Positions 1 through 7,104 are shown, counted from the stretch's first letter. The stretch: DNA of 14,856 nucleotides from JAWXUE01 sp044432865 (GCA_044432865.1 JAWXUF010000031.1:1-14856), one strand, 5' to 3'. The notes: generated from the sequence alone by a model not told the origin. Made by a program: numbers and translations.

Positions 1-34
1 GTCTTTCTATCTCTTCATCTGTAAATTTATTCAT
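1..34 (-). CDS. Possible start of a leftward gene (partial)
   Basis: Read leftward from 34, an ATG opens a frame of 11 codons (MNKFTDEEIER) that runs off the left edge without a stop. No Shine-Dalgarno-like sequence is visible in the 25 nt upstream, so the start is uncertain. The main reason to consider it real is the terminator-like hairpin with a U-run immediately upstream on the same strand (54-77), the usual placement for an attenuator. Too short to assign a function. Confidence 0.3.
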   Translation of the reverse strand, partial: MNKFTDEEIER

Positions 35-53
35 AATTATATTTCAGTACAAC

Positions 54-115
54 AAAAAAGGCACCTGAATAAGTGCCAGTTACTGTCAAGTTACTGTCCT
101 TTCTTCAGGTACCAT
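54..115 (-). promoter_or_regulatory. Leftward terminator/antiterminator-like leader
   Basis: Read on the - strand, GGCAC (77-73) and GTGCC (64-60) form a 5-bp GC-rich stem with an 8-nt loop, followed by six U (59-54): a compact intrinsic terminator. Upstream, GGTACCTGAA (113-104) can pair over all 10 positions, with one G-U pair, with TTCAGGTGCC (69-60), which would sequester the terminator's 3' arm. Between them AGTTACTGTC occurs twice in tandem on the + strand (78-87 and 89-98). TATAAT-like hexamers lie at 119-114 and 130-125, without good -35 boxes. Seen: the repeats and both pairings. Inferred: transcription attenuation of the leftward gene. It matches no riboswitch I recognise. The flanking inverted repeats could instead be a small mobile-element remnant. 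Confidence 0.45.
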
Positions 116-220
116 TATAGTTTTATTATAATATGACTAGTTTTTATCTATAGTAAAATATCTATAATTAGATTTTTAACAATTAAATGATAAATCCATT
201 TATAAAAAGGGATTAATACT

Positions 221-444
221 ATGTTAAAATTAAAAGATTTAAAGAAAATCGATTTGTTTTATTTTTGATAATCATGACATGGTAAGACAACATTATTAAA
301 TATTATTTGGGGATTTGACCAATATGATAGTAACTGGGATAGTTGCAGAAACAAAACTTCACGAATTATTTTTTAATTATCAATATAGAACATGTTTATA
401 TGTCTAGTGTTAGTTCAAATGAAAGAACTTTAAAATCCATTTAA
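221..444 (+). pseudogene. Decayed ABC transporter ATPase (MacB/LolD type) remnant
   Basis: An ATG at 221 behind AAAAAGGGA (204-212) reads MLKLKDLKKI, the usual opening of a MacB/LolD-type ATPase, then hits TGA at 266. The same frame later gives GKTTLLNIIWGFDQYDS (281-331), a Walker A region with the 'GKTTLLNIIGGLDxYDSG' style of this family, fused directly to NWDSCRNKT, which resembles the later 'DWDxYRNxxIGFVFQ' segment. It stops at 374. The next frame (376-441) reads IINIEHVYMSSVSSNERTLKSI, resembling the 'NLIxHxxVxxNV..GVSxxER' region. So the remnant has in-frame stops, at least two internal deletions and one frameshift, and the C-terminal half (signature, Walker B) is missing. No intact permease partner lies nearby. 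The family assignment rests on motif recall, not on an alignment. Confidence 0.7.
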
Positions 445-465
445 GTATATTAGAGTTTTTTTCAT

Positions 466-493
466 TTGACATTAGAATTGTATCTATGTTAAT
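466..493 (+). promoter_or_regulatory. Promoter of the Rrf2 operon
   Basis: A perfect -35 box TTGACA (466-471) is followed after 16 nt by GTTAAT (488-493), which matches the -10 consensus at four of six positions. The predicted transcription start falls near 499-501, inside the inverted repeat at 497-519, so a protein bound there would block initiation. Confidence 0.65.
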
Positions 494-496
494 ATT

Positions 497-519
497 GGTG
501 TAACAAGTATTGTTACACC
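497..519 (+). promoter_or_regulatory. Perfect inverted repeat, probable Rrf2 operator
   Basis: GGTGTAACAA (497-506) and TTGTTACACC (510-519) are exact reverse complements separated by GTA. The dyad sits over the predicted transcription start and ends just before the AAGGAG ribosome-binding site of the Rrf2 gene. Rrf2 regulators bind dyads of about this size, and autoregulation is common in the family, so this is the best candidate operator. In RNA it could also form a hairpin upstream of the SD, which is the alternative reading. Confidence 0.7.
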
Positions 520-520
520 G

Positions 521-526
521 AAGGAG
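521..526 (+). promoter_or_regulatory. RBS fixing a GTG start at 534
   Basis: AAGGAG lies 7 nt before GTG at 534. A longer reading from TTG at 510 would begin inside the operator palindrome and upstream of this SD, so it is rejected. Confidence 0.8.
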
Positions 527-533
527 TGGTTAT

Positions 534-953
534 GTGAAAATATCAACACAGTATTCAATGGCAGTTCATATATTGGTTGCTATAGAAAAGTTTAAAACAT
601 ACAAAGTTACATCGGAGTTTTTGGCTAAAAGTATTAATTCCAATCCAGTAGTTATTAGAAGAATAATGAGTATATTAAAAGATAATAATTTAATAGATGT
701 GAAGTTTGGTACAGGGGGAGCTTGTTTAAAATCTGAACCGAGAAATATTTCACTGTATGATGTTTATAAAATTATTACTAAAAATGAAGATGTATTTGAT
801 TTTCATAAAAATCCAAATCTTATGTGTCCTGTTGGAAAGAATATACATAAATTGAATAATCATCTACTTGCTGCTCAGAAGGAAATGGAAAATAGTTTAA
901 AAGTAGTTACTTTACAAAATGTAATTGATGAGATGGGTGATAATAATGAATAA
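534..953 (+). CDS. Rrf2 family transcriptional regulator
   Basis: 139-residue winged-helix DNA-binding protein starting at GTG (MKISTQYSMAVHIL), with the typical Rrf2 N terminus, recognition-helix region (SNPVVIRRIMSIL, 36-48) and wing (KFGTGGACLKS, 57-67). Rrf2 proteins sense Fe-S clusters, nitric oxide, thiols or metabolites. The three-cysteine Fe-S set of IscR/NsrR is absent. Only C64 (in the wing) and C98 (in NLMCPVGKNI) are present, the latter like the single-Cys 'CPVG' motif of YwnA-type members. This suggests no cluster, with sensing by thiol chemistry or a small ligand (inference). It is the first gene of the operon, preceded by a perfect dyad over its own promoter, so autoregulation and control of the downstream redox and transport genes is likely. 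It overlaps the next gene by 8 nt. Family assignment is firm; the effector is unknown. Confidence 0.9.
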   Translation: MKISTQYSMAVHILVAIEKFKTYKVTSEFLAKSINSNPVVIRRIMSILKDNNLIDVKFGTGGACLKSEPRNISLYDVYKIITKNEDVFDFHKNPNLMCPVGKNIHKLNNHLLAAQKEMENSLKVVTLQNVIDEMGDNNE

Positions 954-1548
954 ATATTTACAATTATTAAGAGAAATAAAAAGTGTTTCTATGGCAACAG
1001 TAGATGAATATAATTATCCTCAAGTTCGAATAATAGATGTTATGCTAGTAAAGAATGATGAACTATATTTTTGTACAGCAAGAGGAAAAGATTTTCACAA
1101 GCAATTAATATCTACTAAAAAAATAAGTATTGTTGGGTTATCAAAAAAATATGAAATGGTTAAATTAACTGGAGATGTAATTCATTTAATGGATGATGAA
1201 AATATAATAGATGAAATATTTGATAATAATCCTATGATGAATGAGTTATATAAAGAAGATTCTAGATATATTTTAGAAGGTTTTTGTGTAAAAGATGCTT
1301 TAATTGAGTTTTTTGATTTAAGTAGTCTTCCTATTGATAGAAAAACTACTACTATAGGTAATTTTAAGATTAAATCAAAAATATATAAGATAACTAAAAA
1401 TTGCATTCAATGTGGAAAGTGTTATTCTATTTGTCCTCAAAATTGTATTAGTGATGAACTGGAAATAAATCAATCTAGATGTTTGAGATGTGGTTATTGC
1501 TTTGAAAATTGTCCAGTTGAAGCGATAGGATGTGTTGAAAATGATTGA
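946..1548 (+). CDS. Split-barrel flavoprotein fused to 2[4Fe-4S] ferredoxin
   Basis: 200 residues. Residues 1-135 resemble the pyridoxamine-5'-phosphate-oxidase-like FMN-binding split barrel (SVSMATVDEYNYPQVRIID, then DELYFCTARGKDFHKQL). Residues 150-195 carry two classic CxxCxxCxxxCP motifs (C153, C156, C159, C163 and C179, C182, C185, C189), predicting two [4Fe-4S] clusters. The architecture suggests a cytoplasmic electron-transfer flavoprotein or reductase passing electrons between a ferredoxin module and FMN; the substrate cannot be read from the sequence. The start at ATG 946 is preferred over upstream TTG 925/ATG 928 because GGTGAT (936-941), matching the anti-SD, lies 4 nt upstream. 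It overlaps the Rrf2 gene and the transporter gene by 8 nt each, implying translational coupling. Fusions of this kind occur in anaerobic Bacillota; true PdxH activity is unlikely. Confidence 0.88.
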   Translation: MNKYLQLLREIKSVSMATVDEYNYPQVRIIDVMLVKNDELYFCTARGKDFHKQLISTKKISIVGLSKKYEMVKLTGDVIHLMDDENIIDEIFDNNPMMNELYKEDSRYILEGFCVKDALIEFFDLSSLPIDRKTTTIGNFKIKSKIYKITKNCIQCGKCYSICPQNCISDELEINQSRCLRCGYCFENCPVEAIGCVEND

Positions 1549-3049
1549 TCTATTTATTGAGGAATTTTCTTTCTTTTTTGAGTTAACAATCGAACATTTA
1601 AGCATTTGTATGACTGCAATATTGTTTGCTACTCTTATTGGAGGATTACTTGGGATAATTCTTCATGAATTTAAAAGATTTTCTAATATTATATTAGGTA
1701 TCATAAGTATACTTTATACAATTCCAGCAATTTCTTTATTGGGATTTTTAATACCATTTAGTGGAATTGGAAATACAACTGCTATTATAGCGTTAAGTAT
1801 TTATGCATTGCTTCCTATGGTAAGAAATACATTTGTTGGGTTGAATTCAGTTGATTACAACTTAGTCGAAGCTGGTAACGCAATGGGAAGTACAAAAATG
1901 CAATTACTTTATAAAATAAAAATTCCGTTAGCACTTCCTGTAATATTTTCAGGATTTAAAAATATGGTAGTAATGACTATAGCTTTAGGTGGTATAGCAT
2001 CATTTATAGGAGCTGGTGGATTAGGTGTTGCTATTTATAGAGGGATTACAACTAATAATAGTAACATGACAATAATAGGAAGTGTACTTATTGCTTTTTT
2101 AGCTTTATTTTTTGATTTGATTTTATCTATGATAAGTAAGATTAAATTTAGGAAAATAAATAAAAAATTATTAATTTCAATTACTACATTGATTTTATTG
2201 GTTAGCTGTATTCCACTTATTTCATTAAAAACTTATGATATTAATATTGCTTCAAAACCTATGACAGAACAATATATATTAACTGAAATGCTTAAGTTAG
2301 TAATTGAAGAGGAAACAGATTTAAAAGTCAAATTAACACAAGGAGTTGGTGGTGGGACTTCTAATATTCATCCAGCGATGCTAAGTGGAGATTTTGATAT
2401 TTATCCAGAGTATACAGGAACTGCTTGGAATGCTGTTTTAAATGAAGAATCATTTTATACAGAAGAATTGTTTAATGATTTGTCAAATCAATATAAAGAA
2501 AATTTCAACTTTGAATTTATTGGTATGTATGGATTTAATAATACTTATGGAATAGCAGTTAGAAAAGAAGTTGCAGAATTATATAGTTTGAAAACATATT
2601 CTGATTTAGCTTATGTGAGTAATAATTTGATATTTGGTGCAGAGTATGATTTTTTTGGAAGATTAGATGGATATGAAGAGTTATGTAATTCTTATAATAT
2701 GAATTTTAAGTCTACTAAAGATATGGATATAGGACTAAAATATCAAGCAATAAACAATAAAGATATTGATGTAATGAATATTTTTACAACTGATGGATTA
2801 CTTAGTGTTAGTGATATTATTGTATTAGAAGATGACTTGAATTTGTATCCATCATATAAATGTATAAATATAATAAATTCCAACACATTATTAAAATATC
2901 CACAATTAAGTATTGTATTAAATAAATTTGAAAATTTAATAAGTGATGAGGATATTTCAAATTTAAACTATAAAGTAGAATATTTAAATGAATTACCAGC
3001 TAGTGTAGCGTATAACTTTTTAGTTGAAAGAGGTGTTATTCATGGATAA
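1541..3049 (+). CDS. ABC permease fused to substrate-binding domain (betaine/ergothioneine class)
   Basis: 502 residues. Residues 1-200 form a ProW/OpuCB-like permease with about five or six membrane spans and the ATPase-coupling EAA-type loop (VEAGNAMGSTKM, 109-120). A further span (about 210-230) anchors an extracytoplasmic OpuAC-type binding domain (233-500), with SKPMTEQYIL (238-247), GVGGGTSNIHPAM (268-280), DIYPEYTGTAW (286-296) and NIFTTDGLL (413-421). The fused layout is that of OpuF/BusAB-like choline/betaine importers and of EgtU, the ergothioneine permease of streptococci and Helicobacter. The redox neighbours make an ergothioneine-like substrate plausible, but betaine, choline or carnitine cannot be excluded. 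ATG 1541 is chosen, with an AGGA at 1527-1530; GTG 1532 is too close to that site. It overlaps the flavoprotein gene and the ATPase gene by 8 nt each. The class is certain, the substrate inferred. Confidence 0.9.
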   Translation: MIDLFIEEFSFFFELTIEHLSICMTAILFATLIGGLLGIILHEFKRFSNIILGIISILYTIPAISLLGFLIPFSGIGNTTAIIALSIYALLPMVRNTFVGLNSVDYNLVEAGNAMGSTKMQLLYKIKIPLALPVIFSGFKNMVVMTIALGGIASFIGAGGLGVAIYRGITTNNSNMTIIGSVLIAFLALFFDLILSMISKIKFRKINKKLLISITTLILLVSCIPLISLKTYDINIASKPMTEQYILTEMLKLVIEEETDLKVKLTQGVGGGTSNIHPAMLSGDFDIYPEYTGTAWNAVLNEESFYTEELFNDLSNQYKENFNFEFIGMYGFNNTYGIAVRKEVAELYSLKTYSDLAYVSNNLIFGAEYDFFGRLDGYEELCNSYNMNFKSTKDMDIGLKYQAINNKDIDVMNIFTTDGLLSVSDIIVLEDDLNLYPSYKCINIINSNTLLKYPQLSIVLNKFENLISDEDISNLNYKVEYLNELPASVAYNFLVERGVIHG

Positions 3050-3764
3050 TTTTATAGAGTATATTAATGTATCAAAATCATATAAAGGTAATAATGTTAT
3101 AGAGAACTTTAATTTGAAAATAAAAGAGAATGAATTCTTAACTATATTAGGTACATCTGGTAGTGGTAAGACCACTATACTAAAAATGATTAATGCCTTA
3201 ATAGAGCCAAATAATGGTTCTATTAAAATAAATAATGAAGAGATTGTAAACAAAGATATAATCAATTTACGTCGAAGTATAGGCTACGCTATTCAAGGTA
3301 GTGTATTATTTCCCCATTTGAATATTTATGATAATATTAGTTATGTATTAAATCTATTAAAATTAGATGAAAATATTATAAGAAACAGAGTGATTGAACT
3401 ACTAAAATTAGTAGGTTTAGATGAATCATTTATTAGTAGATATCCAAGTGAATTATCAGGAGGACAACAACAAAGAATTAGTGTAGCAAGATCATTAGCC
3501 GCTAATCCTAAAATAATTTTAATGGATGAGCCTTTTGGTGCTGTTGATGGTATAACTAGAATTCATTTGCAAATGATGATAAAGGAAATTCATAAAAAAA
3601 CTAATGTTACTATTCTGTTTGTAACACATGACATTAATGAAGCATTTACCCTTGGGACTAAAGTTCTTATAATGGATAAAGGTAAAATAGAACAGTATGA
3701 TACACCAGAACAAATTAAATTAAATCCTAAAACAAACTTCGTAAAATTATTGATAGGAGAATGA
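3042..3764 (+). CDS. ABC transporter ATPase, betaine/ergothioneine class
   Basis: 240-residue ATPase energising the preceding fused permease. It has Walker A GTSGSGKTT (37-45), Q-loop Q85, signature LSGGQQQR (138-145), Walker B IILMDEP (158-164), a D-loop-like GAVD and H-loop VTHD (194-197), so every catalytic element is present. It ends soon after the ATPase domain, without the tandem CBS domains that OpuA/OpuC-type ATPases use for ionic-strength sensing. This argues against a classic osmotically gated importer and resembles the shorter EgtV-type subunits (inference). The start at ATG 3042 follows GAGGTG (3029-3034) and overlaps the permease stop by 8 nt; an upstream TTG at 3024 would lie deep in the permease gene. 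Confidence 0.93.
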   Translation: MDNFIEYINVSKSYKGNNVIENFNLKIKENEFLTILGTSGSGKTTILKMINALIEPNNGSIKINNEEIVNKDIINLRRSIGYAIQGSVLFPHLNIYDNISYVLNLLKLDENIIRNRVIELLKLVGLDESFISRYPSELSGGQQQRISVARSLAANPKIILMDEPFGAVDGITRIHLQMMIKEIHKKTNVTILFVTHDINEAFTLGTKVLIMDKGKIEQYDTPEQIKLNPKTNFVKLLIGE

Positions 3765-3768
3765 AAAT

Positions 3769-4320
3769 ATGGAACTAAAAGAAACTGTATTAAATAGAAG
3801 AAGTATAAGAGAATATGATACTAAAGATATTAGTGAAAATATTTTAATTGAAATTATGGATGCAGTAAGATTTTATCCATCATGGAAAAATTCTCAAACA
3901 TCAAGATTTTATTTTATTAAAAATCAAGAACTAAAAGAAAAACTTGCTAATGAAGCAACTATTAATAAAGAAGGTAAAAATGCTATAATGTTAAGAGAGT
4001 GTAATACATTATTAGTAATGACAATAAAAACAGGTTTATCAGGTACTCATAGTGAAACTATAGATCAAACAACTACCTTAAGAGAATGGGAAATGTTTGA
4101 TTCGGGTATAGCATCACAAACATTCAGTTTAGTTGCTTTTGAAAAAGGAATTGGATCGGTTATTTTAGGAATATTTAAAAATGAAATAGTAAAAGAATTA
4201 TGTAATATACCTAAGGATGAAGTAGTTAGTGTATTAATACCTTTAGGGTATATTAAAGATAAAGAGTATAAAGCACCTCGAAGAAAAGAATTAGATGAAT
4301 TAATAAAAATAATAAAATAA
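3769..4320 (+). CDS. Nitroreductase family protein
   Basis: 183-residue FMN-dependent NAD(P)H oxidoreductase of the nitroreductase superfamily. FMN phosphate contacts are expected from RRSIREY (10-16); PSWKNSQTSRFYF (37-49) matches the 'NSQPWRF' region. WEMFDSGIASQTFSLVA (107-123), IGSVILGIF (128-136), IPLGYI (157-162) and APRRK (169-173) complete the fold. The family reduces nitro compounds, quinones, flavins or enones, and the physiological substrate is usually unknown. AGGAGA (3755-3760) sits 8 nt before the ATG and only 4 nt separate it from the ATPase stop, so it belongs to the Rrf2 operon and is its last gene. With the flavoprotein-ferredoxin it gives the operon two flavin enzymes around one transporter. 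Confidence 0.88.
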   Translation: MELKETVLNRRSIREYDTKDISENILIEIMDAVRFYPSWKNSQTSRFYFIKNQELKEKLANEATINKEGKNAIMLRECNTLLVMTIKTGLSGTHSETIDQTTTLREWEMFDSGIASQTFSLVAFEKGIGSVILGIFKNEIVKELCNIPKDEVVSVLIPLGYIKDKEYKAPRRKELDELIKIIK

Positions 4321-4345
4321 TTATAAAAATACTATTAAATTAAGT

Positions 4346-4417
4346 AAAAGTATTAGTACTTGTAATAATATAAGTGAGCAATAATGTTCATATTAATTAT
4401 AAGATATTAATACTTTT
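4346..4417 (+). repeat. 10-bp inverted repeat after the nitroreductase gene
   Basis: AAAAGTATTA (4346-4355) and TAATACTTTT (4408-4417) are perfect reverse complements with 52 nt between them; T continues to 4419. It lies 25 nt after the operon's last stop. It could be a weak, long-looped terminator, but the stem is nearly all A-U and the composition makes chance repeats common. Confidence 0.3.
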
Positions 4418-4483
4418 TTATTTCATTATAATTAATTAACGTAATAATAATTGTAATGTTTTCATACATTATTGAAGTGTTTA

Positions 4484-4533
4484 AGAAAATAATACTTTTA
4501 CACTAAGCATCACTGTCTATTATATTATTTTCT
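4484..4533. repeat. 11-bp inverted repeat upstream of the MATE gene
   Basis: AGAAAATAATA (4484-4494) and TATTATTTTCT (4523-4533) are exact reverse complements with a 28-nt loop, ending about 110 nt before the MATE start. It might be an operator-like or hairpin element. The arms are almost purely A/T, so chance is a serious alternative. Confidence 0.35.
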
Positions 4534-4644
4534 AAAAAGAATAATTAAAATTCAAATGTAGTTTAGGTTTTATCATTTTCGTGTTATTATAGATGTTAAT
4601 GGAATAATTTTTTATCAATACTTAATTAAGAATGGAGGATACTC

Positions 4645-5982
4645 ATGAACAGTGCATACACAAATAAAGTAACATTTAAATCATTATTAAAATTTGCTTT
4701 ACCAAATATAATTATGATGGTATTTTTATCATTATACGTAATAATTGATGGTATTTTTATATCAAGTAAAGTAAATGAAGATGCACTTGGTGGGGTTAAT
4801 ATTGCGTATCCTATAGTTTCTTTAATGTTTGGTATATCAATAATGATAGCATCCGGTGGTGGTGCTTTAATAAGTAAAAAACTTGGTGAAGGTAAAGATG
4901 AAGAAGCTAGAAAGAATTTTTCAACATTAGTACTATTAGAAGTAATAGTTGGTGGGCTATTTTTTATAACTGGTTTACTTTTTGCTGATGATATTGTTAG
5001 GATACTTGGTGGATCAATGGCATCTGAAGTGCAACTTTCATATGCCGCTAAATATTTGAAAGTTGTATTAATGTTTGCTCCTGCTTTATTTTTACAATGT
5101 GCTTTTCAAACATTCTTTTTAACAGTTGGAAAGCCTGTTATAGGTATGGGGGCAGTAATTTGTGCAGGTATTGCAAATATAGTATTAGATTTTGTTTTCA
5201 TAGTAGTACTAGGAATGGGAATAGAAGGAGCTGCTTTAGCAACTTCATTAGGACAATGTATACCTGCTGTAACTGGAGTAATCTATTTCTTTGTAGTAAG
5301 AACTGGTAGAATATATTTTGTTGCTCCAAAGTTTGATTTCAAAATGATTGGTAAAAGTTGTACAAATGGTAGTAGTGAAATGATGAGTAATTTAAGTAAT
5401 GCTGTAACAACTTTTATATTTAATATAGTATTTTTAAGGATCTATGGAGATTTCGGTACTTCAGCAATAACAATTGTATTGTATTTTCAATTTATAATTA
5501 TTGCTATATTCTTTGGTTATACTAATGGAGTTTCACCAATTATAAGTTATAAATATGGAGAAAAGAAAACTAGTGATATAAAAGAAATTCTAAAAAAGAG
5601 TTTACAAATTATTAGTGTTTTATCAGTTGTAATGTTTATAGTTTCATTGTTGATTGGTAAGTTTGTAATAAGTGCATTTACAAATGTTGGGACGGAAGTG
5701 TTTGACATTGCTTATGATGGATTGTTTTACTTCGTACCAGCATTCTTGTTCTCAGGATTTACTATATTAATTACTGGATTCTTCACATCATTAAACAATG
5801 GATTAATATCTGGTGTTATTTCTACTTTAAGAAGTTTAGTATTCTTATCATTATCAATTATAATATGTTCATCATTATTTGGTGGAGCAGGAGCATTTGG
5901 TAGTGTAGCTGTTGCTGAATTTTTAGGTCTATGTGTAGCTGTTATATTCTTAATTAAAAATAAGAAAAAGTACGGATATTAA
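4645..5982 (+). CDS. MATE family efflux transporter
   Basis: 445-residue inner-membrane antiporter of the multidrug and toxin extrusion family, expelling cationic drugs, toxins or metabolites in exchange for Na+ or H+. Length and hydrophobicity fit twelve spans in two six-span halves. The N-terminal half has the characteristic FALPNIIMM (17-25), YVIIDGIFIS (31-40), ALGGVNIAYP (47-56) and a GGGALISKKLGEGK stretch (71-84). The second half begins near residue 240 and has the equivalent GYTNGVSPIISYKYGEKK region. It resembles the MepA-like branch by general pattern; substrate is not deducible. GGAGGA lies 5 nt before the ATG. The lipoprotein gene follows after 20 nt and the two share a terminator, so they are probably cotranscribed. 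Confidence 0.93.
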   Translation: MNSAYTNKVTFKSLLKFALPNIIMMVFLSLYVIIDGIFISSKVNEDALGGVNIAYPIVSLMFGISIMIASGGGALISKKLGEGKDEEARKNFSTLVLLEVIVGGLFFITGLLFADDIVRILGGSMASEVQLSYAAKYLKVVLMFAPALFLQCAFQTFFLTVGKPVIGMGAVICAGIANIVLDFVFIVVLGMGIEGAALATSLGQCIPAVTGVIYFFVVRTGRIYFVAPKFDFKMIGKSCTNGSSEMMSNLSNAVTTFIFNIVFLRIYGDFGTSAITIVLYFQFIIIAIFFGYTNGVSPIISYKYGEKKTSDIKEILKKSLQIISVLSVVMFIVSLLIGKFVISAFTNVGTEVFDIAYDGLFYFVPAFLFSGFTILITGFFTSLNNGLISGVISTLRSLVFLSLSIIICSSLFGGAGAFGSVAVAEFLGLCVAVIFLIKNKKKYGY

Positions 5983-6002
5983 TTTAAAGGTAGGATGATA
6001 AA

Positions 6003-7079
6003 ATGAAAAAGAAATTTTTATTTACTTTTATATTTTTATGTTTTATTTTAACAGGATGTAGAAACCCTTTTTATGATTATCCAGATAATTATTCTAATGT
6101 TTTATGGACATCAACTGATGAATCAGAATTAGATTTAAAAATATATGTACTAGATAGAGATAATACTAATTGTTCATATGCAGTTCTTACTTATAATGAT
6201 GTTGTATATGAGATGACTGGCTATATGGACCATTACTTATATTTAGAAGAATTTGATGAATATGGATTTTCAAAAGTACAAAATAGTGATTCTATTAATA
6301 CACACTTTTCTAGAATTGTAAACGGATTATATGAAACAACTGTGGTAGGAGGAGAACTTCTTAACGGTGAACTCATTGGAAAGAAAATAGTATTAGAAAA
6401 AAATGACTTAAAAAATAGTGATATAAATCCATATATTTTTACACAGGTTTCTTATTTCTCGGATACACTAAATTTCTTTTCTACAAATGTTTATGATTTT
6501 CAGCGTTGTGTAACAACTGGTGAAATATTAATTGATAGAACTTTCTATGATACTAATTTGATTTTCTATAGAGATAATAGTTTTATTGTGTGTGAAAAGA
6601 ATAATAATCGTAATATTTATTTTAAAGGTACTGCTGAATATAGTAATGATGTTGTCACTTTAAACATAAATGAAAATAATATTAATGATACAAAGATAAT
6701 AGAATTGGAAGTTTTATTCACAAAAGAATATGGATATTTACAAGAATGTAAGATTAACGGAATTTATGGATTCGAAGATTTAAATAAAAAAGACATTACA
6801 CAAATAGATGTACACTGGTATTCAAATGAAATTGATTATGAACTATATACTATTTCTAATACTAGTGATATTAGTAATATTTCTACGATTTTATTTAGTG
6901 AAAAATTTACTTTCTATCAAAGAAATGCATTTACTGAATATAAAACAAAATTAATAATTAAAACTGATAATAAAGAATATAAACTTACATTAAATGAACT
7001 AACAAATAGAAATCATGTTTATGTATACTCATCTAATGATTTATATAATTATATTTTATCGTATATTTCAAACAATTAA
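6003..7079 (+). CDS. Unrecognised lipoprotein
   Basis: 358 residues. The N terminus is a textbook type II signal peptide: KKK at 2-4, a hydrophobic stretch FLFTFIFLCFI (5-15) and lipobox LTGC with C19 as the lipidated residue. The mature protein should therefore sit on the outer face of the membrane. I recognise no domain. The rest is acidic and rich in Asn, Asp, Tyr and Phe with alternating polar and aromatic residues, suggesting a beta-rich extracytoplasmic fold. C19 is the mature N terminus, so later Cys residues (such as in NTNCSY and QRCVTT) are the only possible disulphide partners. AGGA at 5992-5995 serves as SD. It lies 20 nt after the MATE gene and ends in the operon terminator. A role with the transporter is possible but has no sequence support beyond adjacency. 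Confidence 0.8.
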   Translation: MKKKFLFTFIFLCFILTGCRNPFYDYPDNYSNVLWTSTDESELDLKIYVLDRDNTNCSYAVLTYNDVVYEMTGYMDHYLYLEEFDEYGFSKVQNSDSINTHFSRIVNGLYETTVVGGELLNGELIGKKIVLEKNDLKNSDINPYIFTQVSYFSDTLNFFSTNVYDFQRCVTTGEILIDRTFYDTNLIFYRDNSFIVCEKNNNRNIYFKGTAEYSNDVVTLNINENNINDTKIIELEVLFTKEYGYLQECKINGIYGFEDLNKKDITQIDVHWYSNEIDYELYTISNTSDISNISTILFSEKFTFYQRNAFTEYKTKLIIKTDNKEYKLTLNELTNRNHVYVYSSNDLYNYILSYISNN

Positions 7080-7104
7080 AGACTAGTGAAAACTAGTTTT
7101 TTTT
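7078..7104 (+). terminator. Intrinsic terminator of the MATE-lipoprotein operon
   Basis: ACTAGT (7082-7087), GAAA tetraloop (7088-7091), ACTAGT (7092-7097), then a run of T to 7104. The stem extends outward through a G-U pair and A-U pairs to 7078-7080, overlapping the lipoprotein stop codon. A GNRA loop plus U-tract makes this the clearest terminator in the window. Confidence 0.88.

Larger units (their letters stand above)
4321..4644. other. Gene-free AT-rich spacer with inverted repeats
   Basis: 324 bp without a supportable ORF. It contains two long inverted repeats listed separately and repeated copies of AATACTTTT or its complement (near 4347, 4409 and 4492). Upstream of the MATE gene there is a TATTAT hexamer (4585-4590) that could be a -10, but no acceptable -35 lies 16-18 nt before it, so I do not call a promoter. 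GGAGGA (4634-4639) is the MATE ribosome-binding site. I see no tRNA or known riboswitch pattern. Confidence 0.6.

Noticed and set aside
60..120. T-box or other known riboswitch
   Set aside because: A GGTACC is present but not the AGGGTGGTACCGCG-type T-box, and no specifier stem is evident.
510..533. Longer Rrf2 reading from TTG 510
   Set aside because: It starts inside the operator palindrome and upstream of the AAGGAG site; MKIST at GTG 534 is the normal Rrf2 N terminus.
5097..5309. 70-codon + strand frame inside the MATE gene
   Set aside because: Out-of-frame Cys/Asn/Arg-rich translation with no RBS, fully inside a recognised gene.
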